The position numbers and the translations under genes are program-made. Source: Parahaliea maris (GTDB lineage Bacteria > Pseudomonadota > Gammaproteobacteria > Pseudomonadales > Halieaceae). Taken from it: a DNA stretch of 64,000 nucleotides. Where the stretch lies: assembly GCF_008064665.1 (NCBI RefSeq), contig NZ_VRZA01000009.1, forward strand, positions 62,001-126,000, given 5' to 3'. Under the pieces are notes generated by a model. That model was not told where the DNA came from. It saw nothing but the letters and a program-made list of their open reading frames with translations, and searched no databases. Of the stretch, positions 57,696-64,000 are shown piece after piece (within the stretch, counting starts at the first letter, position 1; every line of letters begins with the position of its first letter).

Positions 57696-57871
57696 CACCC
57701 GTTTGGGTGTTAATCAACCAATCGCAGCGTGGCACTCGCACTTCATAGCCCACATGGACTACAAACAAGCTGCCCCGCAACAACACTAACCTCACCGCAC
57801 CGGCTCACACCCGTTTGAGTCACCGCGACGAGAGTCATCCGGGATTACCCGGGACATGTCCCACATGGGAC
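57696..57871. promoter_or_regulatory. Palindromes in the divergent region before the WcaJ-like gene
   Basis: The divergent gap holds two copies of CACCCGTTTGRGT (57696-57708 and 57808-57820); the first forms a CACCC/GGGTG stem. Two overlapping perfect palindromes follow: GGGACATGTCCC (57851-57862) and GTCCCA-CA-TGGGAC (57858-57871). They lie 75-95 bp before the chosen start of the polysaccharide initiator and look like operator DNA. Confidence 0.45.
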
Positions 57872-57945
57872 ACGCGCCGCCCGCCAAAAACGCAACAATG
57901 ATTTCTTGCTGTCGTCGCACACACGCGCATGAGGTCATCAGCGAA

Positions 57946-59448
57946 ATGGACATCGGGACTTTCAACATAGGCTCAGGCAACATAGGCTCAAGCAACATTG
58001 GCTCAAGGGCCAACGCCAGCAATGCTGGCGCCACGGCTAACGCCAGGATTCCGGTCAAGCGGCTGTTTCGCCCACACGACACGCTGGTTATGGGCTTCCA
58101 GGTTTACCTCTGCATGCTGGTAGCCGCTGCCAGCCTGCTGGCCCTGGCCTGGTGGCGCAACGGTACGATCACAGCGCCCTACGCCCAGCTGGCAGGCTTT
58201 ACGGCACTTGCCATGTGGGCGGTCTACAAGCTCATGGGCGTTTTCCGACAGTCCCACGGCCTGATGCACGGGGTACTCCAGCTCAGTAAAGCCTGGGCCA
58301 TCGTGCTGATGGGCATCCTGACCCTGGGCTTCATGACCAAGTCCACCGATGATTTCTCGCGTCTCGCCATGGGGGGCTGGGCCCTGCTGGCCTACGCCCT
58401 GCAGGTCATTGCCTATCTGACCTCGGTGAAGCTGCTGCAGCGCTTCCACCTGCACTATGGCGAACCCATCCGTACCGTGATCGTCGGTTCCCATTGGCTG
58501 GCCAGGCACCTGGTCACCAGCTTCGAGGACAATCCCTGGCTGCCGGACCGGATCATCGGCGTCATCGACAACAGCGTGAAAGGCCGCAACGAGTGGGACA
58601 ACGCCCTCGCGCCCTGGCTGGGATGCACACGGGACCTCGAAACACTGATAGCGCAACACAAGATCCGCCGGGTGTATATCGCCCTGCCCCTCACCTGCTC
58701 GGACATGATAGAGAATATCTACAGCAAACTGGCTGACAAAAATGTCGATATCATCTGGGCTCCCGATATCTTTGCCCTCAAGCTGCTGAATCACAGTGTC
58801 AGCGAAATGGCCGGCGTACCACTGATCAGTCTTTCGGAAACTCCCATGGCGCGTGAGGGACTGGTGTTGGCCAAATCGCTGCTCGATATTGTTATCGCCA
58901 GTATTGCGCTGATCCTGCTCAGCCCACTGATGATCGCCGTCGCACTCGCGGTAAAACTGACATCACCCGGGCCGGTATTCTTCCGTCAGCAACGCCACGG
59001 CTGCGACGGTCGCGTTATCAACGTGATCAAGTTCCGCAGTATGTATGTGCACCGGGAGGAGGAAGGCAAGGTCACCCAGGCCCAGCGCAAGGACTCACGG
59101 GTCACGCCGGTGGGCCAGTTCATTCGCCGTACTTCCATCGACGAGTTACCGCAGTTGTTCAATGTGCTGGGCGGCACCATGTCGCTGGTCGGGCCCCGCC
59201 CGCACGCGCTGCAACACAATGAGCACTACGCCTCACTGATCCAGTCCTACATGGTGCGCCACCGGATCAAGCCGGGTATCACCGGGCTGGCACAGGTCAA
59301 CGGCTGCCGTGGCGAGACCGAGCAGGTGGAGAAAATGCAGCGGCGGGTGGAGTACGACATCGACTACATCAATCGCTGGTCCCTCTGGCTGGACCTGTGG
59401 ATCCTGGTCAAGACACCGTTCACCCTGTTTTCCAAAGAAATTTACTGA
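57946..59448 (+). CDS. wcaJ: Undecaprenyl-phosphate glucose phosphotransferase (WcaJ-like)
   Basis: A roughly 500-residue polyprenol-phosphate hexose-1-phosphate transferase that starts polysaccharide repeat synthesis on the inner membrane. Four N-terminal membrane helices (about 45-150) precede a nucleotide-binding-like domain (TVIVGSHWLARHLV). The C-terminal sugar-transferase domain has LLDIVIASIALILLSPLM, INVIKFRSMY and DELPQLFNVLGGTMSLVGPRPH. Residues 7-21 are a triple NIGS repeat from a 15-bp DNA repeat (57964-58008). The frame is open from 57856; the ATG at 57946 was chosen because upstream palindromes look regulatory. Confidence 0.9.
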   Translation: MDIGTFNIGSGNIGSSNIGSRANASNAGATANARIPVKRLFRPHDTLVMGFQVYLCMLVAAASLLALAWWRNGTITAPYAQLAGFTALAMWAVYKLMGVFRQSHGLMHGVLQLSKAWAIVLMGILTLGFMTKSTDDFSRLAMGGWALLAYALQVIAYLTSVKLLQRFHLHYGEPIRTVIVGSHWLARHLVTSFEDNPWLPDRIIGVIDNSVKGRNEWDNALAPWLGCTRDLETLIAQHKIRRVYIALPLTCSDMIENIYSKLADKNVDIIWAPDIFALKLLNHSVSEMAGVPLISLSETPMAREGLVLAKSLLDIVIASIALILLSPLMIAVALAVKLTSPGPVFFRQQRHGCDGRVINVIKFRSMYVHREEEGKVTQAQRKDSRVTPVGQFIRRTSIDELPQLFNVLGGTMSLVGPRPHALQHNEHYASLIQSYMVRHRIKPGITGLAQVNGCRGETEQVEKMQRRVEYDIDYINRWSLWLDLWILVKTPFTLFSKEIY

Positions 59449-59468
59449 CGGCCGGACAGAGACCGACG

Positions 59469-60698
59469 ATGCCCACCCTCTTCGCCGTCCCGGACCCCGC
59501 CGAGCGCAGGCTACTGGCGACCAAGCCCGGCCTGCTGGGCGCCTGCCTGTTCGCCCTGCTGTACCTGAAAATCCTGATCTCGTTCTCGATCCAACTGGGC
59601 ATCCTGGGGGCGCTGAACTACGCCCTCGACTTCCTGATGTTTCCCCTGCTGGGCCTGGTGTTCCTGCTCTACCACCGGCGCCTGAGCGAGGCTTCGCGCC
59701 TGTGTGTGGCGGGGCTGCTGTGCTTCACTGTCTACCTGCTGATCCAGGGTGCCTTTTTCGGCAAACCCGGCGCCACGGTGATTTACTACACCCGCTTCGT
59801 GATCCCCCTGCTGCTGTATTTCGCGCTAATGCTGTGCTCGGCTAACCATCTGTCGCGCACCGGCAGGCTCACCGAGGACATGATGCTGATGGTGTTCCTG
59901 CTGGGGTTGGCGGGGATTTTCTTCATGCCCGCTAACTACAATCACGAGTTGACCAAGCTCCCCACCTATTTCAGTGGACTGCATAAGGCGGCCTACATCT
60001 TTTCGGTGGCACTGGTGGTGGGAACCGTCTGCTATTCGACCCAGGCCCGCGGCCGGCGCCTGCTATTGGGCGCCCTGATGCTGTTTGCCGTATTCATGCT
60101 GCTGGCGGGATGGTCCATACGCACACCGTTGATCCTGCTGGCGGTGTATTTTGGCGTACTTTTCATGTCCCGCTTCGGCGCCACGGGAAAGACCGCACTT
60201 TACCTGCTGGCACCCGTCGCCGTGATCGCGCTGGCCCTGGCATCCACTGAATTCATCGACTGGAACAAAATCTCCTCCGGTCGCCTGAACATGTGGGGAG
60301 TCAAACTGCAGATGCTGGCAGACGCCGATCTGCTCCAGTTTATTTTCGGCCGCGGCTTTGGCAGCGATTACATCGTGGTCGATAACTGGTACGGGGAAAA
60401 GGACTCCCACAACAACTACCTGCAAACCATCACCGAACTCGGCCTGGTCGGACTGGCACTGCTGCTGGGAAACATCGCCCTGCTCTATCGGGTCCAGCCA
60501 AATCTGCAGGGACGTGCGCTGGTACTCGGCTACGCCGCCACCGGCCTGTTCAGCAACGGGATCATCTACCGCCTGCTACCCGGGTACCTGGTCGCAGTGG
60601 CCCTGGCGTATATCGCCTTTGCTGCGCGCCGCCACTATTCGGCTTCGCTGGCGGCACCGTCTCTCACTTCCCATTCACTCACGGCAGGGAGAACCTGA
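59469..60698 (+). CDS. O-antigen ligase/polymerase family membrane protein (second of two)
   Basis: A 409-residue protein with about ten membrane helices. The Wzy_C-type periplasmic loop holds LQFIFGRGFGSDYI and KDSHNNYLQTITELGLVGL, with the family H-N-x-Y motif. It probably polymerises repeat units. It starts 20 bp after wcaJ. The ribosome-binding site is weak. Confidence 0.86.
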   Translation: MPTLFAVPDPAERRLLATKPGLLGACLFALLYLKILISFSIQLGILGALNYALDFLMFPLLGLVFLLYHRRLSEASRLCVAGLLCFTVYLLIQGAFFGKPGATVIYYTRFVIPLLLYFALMLCSANHLSRTGRLTEDMMLMVFLLGLAGIFFMPANYNHELTKLPTYFSGLHKAAYIFSVALVVGTVCYSTQARGRRLLLGALMLFAVFMLLAGWSIRTPLILLAVYFGVLFMSRFGATGKTALYLLAPVAVIALALASTEFIDWNKISSGRLNMWGVKLQMLADADLLQFIFGRGFGSDYIVVDNWYGEKDSHNNYLQTITELGLVGLALLLGNIALLYRVQPNLQGRALVLGYAATGLFSNGIIYRLLPGYLVAVALAYIAFAARRHYSASLAAPSLTSHSLTAGRT

Positions 60699-60700
60699 CC

Positions 60701-61177
60701 TTGGCCTATCAGCGCCCGCAACGTTATCTCAACGCCATCAGCCTGTATCGCTGGTACCGCCGGGGCCTGCCCGCCCGTATCGGATTACTCAGAAAACTGG
60801 CCGAGTCACTGAACTACTTCCTGTTCAACTGTTCGGTACCCGCGTCCTGCCAGATCGGCGAGCGCACCTACTGTTCGCACCGGGGCATGTCGGTCGTCAT
60901 TCACAAGGACGCTGTCATCGGCAAAGACTGTGTCATCGGCACCTGCGTCACCCTCGGTGGCCGCGGCAAAGGTGTCGAAGGCGCGCCGGTGATCGGCAAC
61001 AACGTCTATATTGCCACCGGGGCCAAGATCCTGGGCCCGGTAAGTGTTGGCGACAATGCCGTGATCGGCGCCAACAGCGTGGTACTGACGGATGTCCCCG
61101 CCAACCAGACCGTGGTGGGCATCCCGGCACGCGCTCTGACCTCGGCGGCATCCGCTATCCCAGAGGTGGCGGCGTGA
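60701..61177 (+). CDS. Serine O-acetyltransferase-like hexapeptide acyltransferase
   Basis: A 158-residue left-handed beta-helix protein (VIHKDAVIGKDCVIGTCVTLGG, IGNNVYIATGAKILGP, IGANSVV). The His in VVIHKDA corresponds to the catalytic His of CysE-type enzymes, but the long CysE N-terminal helix bundle is shortened. In this cluster it more likely acetylates a sugar than makes cysteine precursor (compare EpsC/WbbJ types). The TTG at 60701 is 2 bp after the previous stop; its stop overlaps the next start. Confidence 0.82.
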   Translation: MAYQRPQRYLNAISLYRWYRRGLPARIGLLRKLAESLNYFLFNCSVPASCQIGERTYCSHRGMSVVIHKDAVIGKDCVIGTCVTLGGRGKGVEGAPVIGNNVYIATGAKILGPVSVGDNAVIGANSVVLTDVPANQTVVGIPARALTSAASAIPEVAA

Positions 61178-62076
61178 GCTATTTTATTATAGGTGGCACG
61201 GAAAAGGCCGGAACGACTTCGGTCTTTGAATACTTTGCCCTGCACCCGCAGATACGTCCATCGCTGCGCAAGGAGACCGACTATTTTCGCCAGCCTCACT
61301 GCAGCGAGGACGGGTACCGCGCACTGTTTTCCCAGAACGACAGTGGGCAGGTTCTCATGGAAGCTTCCCCGGGCTACCTCGGCCTGGCCCGGGATGTCGC
61401 ACCGCGGATCAGTGCCACCCTCCCCGACTGTCGGCTGCTGTTCATCCTGCGCGACCCGGTCGAGCGTTTCCAGTCCAGTTACCGCTTCCACCGCAGCAAG
61501 TTTTTCATCCCGGACTGGCTCGGAATAGACGATTACGTACAGCTCTGCCTGGCCTATGACGAGGGTCGTATCGAGCTGAAAGACACTCCGTTCGACAACC
61601 CCTGGTTCATGGATGTACTGCCCGCCGGGCGCTACGCCAGTCATCTGCAACATTACCTCGAGCACTTTGACAGCCGGGTATTGCTGCTCGATTTCAACCA
61701 GCTCAACCGGGAGCCCGCCGCCGTCATGCAGCGCCTTTGCGCCGCACTGGAGATCGACGGCGACTTTTTCCGGGACTTCGACTTCTTCCGCGCCAACACC
61801 ACCTTCCAGGGCCGCAATCGCTGGCTCCACCGCCAGGGGATGAAAGTGAACCACGCCCTGGAACCTGTGCTGCGCCGCCACCCTAGAGCCAAACGCCGTA
61901 TTGTCAGCCTGTACCGCAAACTGAACGGCGGAGGTACTCCCGAGCAGGCCACCCTGTCCCCCACTTCCGCGAGGCAACTCAGGGACTACTACGCCGACGA
62001 CGTGGCGCAGGTCACGGCCCTGTTGGGATCTGACGCAACATCACCCTTACAGTGGAGACACTTTCATGCCGCATAG
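61174..62076 (+). CDS. Sulfotransferase (heparan-sulfate-type fold), likely polysaccharide sulfation
   Basis: A 300-residue PAPS-dependent sulfotransferase. The 5'-phosphosulfate loop is IIGGTEKAGTTSVFEY, and the 3'-phosphate segment is LFILRDPVERFQSSYRF. Both match the NDST/heparan-sulfate sulfotransferase family. The GTG start at 61174 overlaps the acetyltransferase stop (GTGA). The open frame extends upstream through the preceding genes; that is not coding. Together with glycosyltransferases it indicates a sulfated exopolysaccharide. Confidence 0.87.
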   Translation: MSYFIIGGTEKAGTTSVFEYFALHPQIRPSLRKETDYFRQPHCSEDGYRALFSQNDSGQVLMEASPGYLGLARDVAPRISATLPDCRLLFILRDPVERFQSSYRFHRSKFFIPDWLGIDDYVQLCLAYDEGRIELKDTPFDNPWFMDVLPAGRYASHLQHYLEHFDSRVLLLDFNQLNREPAAVMQRLCAALEIDGDFFRDFDFFRANTTFQGRNRWLHRQGMKVNHALEPVLRRHPRAKRRIVSLYRKLNGGGTPEQATLSPTSARQLRDYYADDVAQVTALLGSDATSPLQWRHFHAA

Positions 62077-63133
62077 CATTATCACCGTGAGCACCCAGGC
62101 ACCCGGAGGTATCCGCTCTGTCGTAGAGAACTACCAGCAAAGTGACGTGTTCGAGGGCTACGAGGCGCACTGGCTCGCCGCCCACCGCGAAGGCAGCGTC
62201 ATCTACCGCTGCGGGTTGTTTCTCTCTTGCCTGGTGCAACTGCTGTGGTTGCGCCTGCGCGGGCACCGGCTGTACCACCTCCACATGGCGATGAAGGGCA
62301 GCTTCTATCGCAAGTCGATCATCCTGTTCCTGCTCAAGCTGAGCCGCGCCCGGGTCATCCTGCACCTGCACGGCTCCGAGTTCGACCAGTACCACGAAAC
62401 CGCCTCGACGTTGGTGAAATGGCTGATGCGGCGCACCCTGCTGGCGGCCGACGTGGTCGTGGTGTTGTCCCGTCGCTGGCAGGACACGGTCGCAGAGATC
62501 GATAGCACCATTCGCTCCCAGTTGATTTACAACTACGTGGAGCCCGTTCCCGAAATTGCACTGTCCGGGTCGCTGCTGCAGCACCGGAATACGCCCGGGA
62601 CGGTGCGCTACGTCTACATGGGGGAAGTTGGCCAGCGCAAGGGTATCTACGACCTGCTGCCGGCCTTTGCCGAGTTGTGTCGGGTCCAGGACAATGTTGA
62701 GCTGATTGTGTGCGGCAGCGGCGAGATCGAGGCCGCCAGCGCGCTGGCACGTAAATGCGGCGTGGCCGACAAGGTCACGTTTGTCGGCTGGATTTCCGGC
62801 GACGACAAGTACGCGATGCTGGGCAGCGCCGACGTGCTGGTGCTGCCCTCCTACCACGAGGGCCTGCCCATGGCGATCCTGGAGGCGATGAGCCTCGGCA
62901 AATGCGTGGTGTCCTCCACTGTCGGCGGCATCCCGGAGATTATCGCCTCGGGAGAGAACGGCCTGCTGCATCGCCCCGGCGATGTCGCCACCCTGGTAGA
63001 GTTGCTCGGCAGGGCGGCGGATGCGGAGATCCGCGGTGAGCTCGGCCGTCAGGGGCGGAGCAGTTACTACGAGCGGTTTACCCCGAATTCCATCGTGCCC
63101 CAGATCAGGAAGCTCTATCATGAGCTCGCCTGA
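62066..63133 (+). CDS. Glycosyltransferase family 4
   Basis: A 355-residue GT-B transferase. It starts ITVSTQAPGGIRSVVENY and has the acceptor-domain LHLHGSEFDQY. The nucleotide-sugar site carries the GT4 E-x7-E pattern within LPSYHEGLPMAILEAMSLGK, followed by VSSTVGGIPEII. It overlaps the sulfotransferase by 11 bp. The donor sugar is not predictable. Confidence 0.9.
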   Translation: MPHSIITVSTQAPGGIRSVVENYQQSDVFEGYEAHWLAAHREGSVIYRCGLFLSCLVQLLWLRLRGHRLYHLHMAMKGSFYRKSIILFLLKLSRARVILHLHGSEFDQYHETASTLVKWLMRRTLLAADVVVVLSRRWQDTVAEIDSTIRSQLIYNYVEPVPEIALSGSLLQHRNTPGTVRYVYMGEVGQRKGIYDLLPAFAELCRVQDNVELIVCGSGEIEAASALARKCGVADKVTFVGWISGDDKYAMLGSADVLVLPSYHEGLPMAILEAMSLGKCVVSSTVGGIPEIIASGENGLLHRPGDVATLVELLGRAADAEIRGELGRQGRSSYYERFTPNSIVPQIRKLYHELA

Positions 63134-63611
63134 GCAAGCCCCGCGCAAGTTACTGGCCGTGTGCTCCGGTGGTGGTCACCTGATTGAGTTGCTGCGCCTG
63201 GCGCCGGCCTTCGAAGGCCATCAGCTGGTGCTGGCTTCCACCGCCTCCCAGGCCCCGCCGGGGATAGAGGCCATGCGCTACTACTGCCTCACCGACAGCA
63301 ACGCCAGCCAGAAGCTGCGGCTGTTACAGACGGCCTGCCAGACCGCCCGCATCGTGTTTCGGGAACGTCCCCGCGCGGTGATTTCAACCGGCGCAGCACC
63401 GGGCCTGTTGGCGCTGGCCTGGGCTCGCCTGTTGGGCTGCCGGTTGATCTGGATCGACAGTATCGCCAACCCGGAGAAAATGTCCCTGTCCGGACGCATC
63501 GCCCGGCGCCTCACCCCGCACTGCTACACCCAGTGGCAGCACCTGGGCCAGGCCCGGGGCGTCAAGTATCTCGGCAGCATCATGCCCCTGGCGCCAGGGG
63601 CAACAGCATGA
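63120..63611 (+). CDS. Alg14/PssD/EpsF-like glycosyltransferase membrane subunit
   Basis: A 163-residue protein. It begins with the Alg14-type SGGGHLIELLRLAP, has STGAAPGLLALAWARLLG and ends with a GT-B-like IWIDSIANPEK. In this family (Alg14, PssD, WelK-like) the protein anchors a separate catalytic Alg13-like partner to the membrane. That partner is the next gene. The ATG at 63120 overlaps the GT4 stop; the longer upstream frame is not used. Confidence 0.85.
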   Translation: MSSPEQAPRKLLAVCSGGGHLIELLRLAPAFEGHQLVLASTASQAPPGIEAMRYYCLTDSNASQKLRLLQTACQTARIVFRERPRAVISTGAAPGLLALAWARLLGCRLIWIDSIANPEKMSLSGRIARRLTPHCYTQWQHLGQARGVKYLGSIMPLAPGATA

Positions 63612-64000
63612 TTTTCCTGACGGTGGGCACCCAGTTACCCTTCGACCGCCTGGTGGAGCTGGTAGACCGTTGGTGCGCCTCCCGCCCGGAACTGGACATC
63701 TTCGGCCAGGTCGGCGCTGGCAGCTACCGGCCCAGGCACTTCAGCCACACCCCGTTCCTGAGCGCCGCCGAAGCCCGCCAGTACTGCGAGCAAGCCGAGC
63801 TGATCATTGGCCATGTGGGAATCGGATCCATCTTTACCGCACTGGAACTCGGCAAACCCATTCTGATGATGCCGCGCCTTGCACGTCACGGCGAACACCG
63901 TGACGACCACCAGGAACAGACATTGCGCTACTTCGCCTCAATACCGGGGTGCTACCCCTTCGCCACAGTGCAGGAACTGGAGGCCGCCGTGGAATACGTT
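63608..64000 (+). CDS. Alg13/PssE-like glycosyltransferase catalytic subunit (partial, runs off the window)
   Basis: 131 codons are visible and the frame is open at the right edge. It starts MIFLTVGTQLPFDRLVELVD and contains AELIIGHVGIGSIFTALELGKPILMMPRL, the UDP-sugar-binding segment of Alg13/MurG/PssE proteins, with HGEHRDDHQEQ after it. It overlaps the Alg14-like gene by 4 bp (ATGA), consistent with a two-subunit enzyme. Confidence 0.88.
   Translation, partial: MIFLTVGTQLPFDRLVELVDRWCASRPELDIFGQVGAGSYRPRHFSHTPFLSAAEARQYCEQAELIIGHVGIGSIFTALELGKPILMMPRLARHGEHRDDHQEQTLRYFASIPGCYPFATVQELEAAVEYV

Noticed and set aside
60358-61173. Long upstream extension of the sulfotransferase frame
   Set aside because: It overlaps the O-antigen-ligase-like and acetyltransferase genes in another frame with low-complexity Arg/Pro sequence; the GTG at 61174 starts exactly at the family N-terminus.

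Overview
The window is high-GC, gene-dense chromosomal DNA from a gammaproteobacterium. Supporting evidence: the fabA-fabB pair, fadBA, a NrdA with two N-terminal ATP cones, the PA2779/PA2778-like pair, an ssb locus next to an MFS gene, and rplU-rpmA-obg-proB. The mix of UrcA-type protein, DUF4331-type proteins, paired LuxR regulators and sulfated-polysaccharide genes suggests a marine lineage such as the Cellvibrionales/Halieaceae. That placement is an inference from gene content only. No rRNA, tRNA, CRISPR array or intact insertion sequence was found.

Layout. 1-6.2 kb: a partial secreted hydrolase, UrcA protein, hemH, an isoprenylcysteine-methyltransferase-like protein, a ZIP metal transporter, an aldehyde dehydrogenase behind an operator-like palindrome, and proB. 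6.2-11.7 kb: obg, rpmA, rplU (with a leader attenuator), divergent ispB, and pgi. 11.7-14.3 kb: a decaying catabolic patch with remnants of a TonB receptor, an isopropylmalate/malate-type dehydrogenase and a class III aminotransferase around an intact gabD. 14.3-18 kb: manB-galU-manC, supplying UDP-glucose and GDP-mannose. 18.2-20 kb: fabA-fabB. 20.5-26.4 kb: moeA-moaB-(RmlD-like)-ssb and an FAD oxidoreductase-MFS pair. 26.5-29.3 kb: an encapsulated-ferritin-like gene without a shell gene nearby, framed by two tandem repeats, then argD-argF. 29.3-34.7 kb: nrdAB behind a long regulated leader. 34.8-48.5 kb: envelope genes, namely a patatin/beta-barrel protein, a membrane ATPase overlapping an MscS channel, the PA2779/PA2778 pair, a Pit phosphate transporter, a DUF4331 protein split into two exported halves plus a TPR lipoprotein, and two secreted proteins. 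48.8-52.7 kb: a small secreted protein and fadBA. 52.8-55.6 kb: two LuxR-type regulators. 55.8-64 kb: an exopolysaccharide cluster running off the right edge.

The most unusual features are as follows. (1) Four copies of a composite hairpin repeat with a conserved core but different, self-complementary arms, arranged as two inverted pairs (7.5-7.8 kb and 20.1-20.4 kb). (2) An operon of a membrane-anchored P-loop ATPase and an MscS-type channel. (3) A two-gene version of DUF4331 with a TPR partner. (4) A tagless encapsulated-ferritin-like gene lying between 13-bp and 20-bp tandem repeats. (5) Three neighbouring genes that each show an internal deletion. Sugar nucleotides from manB-galU-manC probably feed the polysaccharide cluster, whose WcaJ-like initiator, glycosyltransferases, acyltransferase, sulfotransferase and O-antigen-ligase-like proteins suggest a sulfated or acylated polymer.
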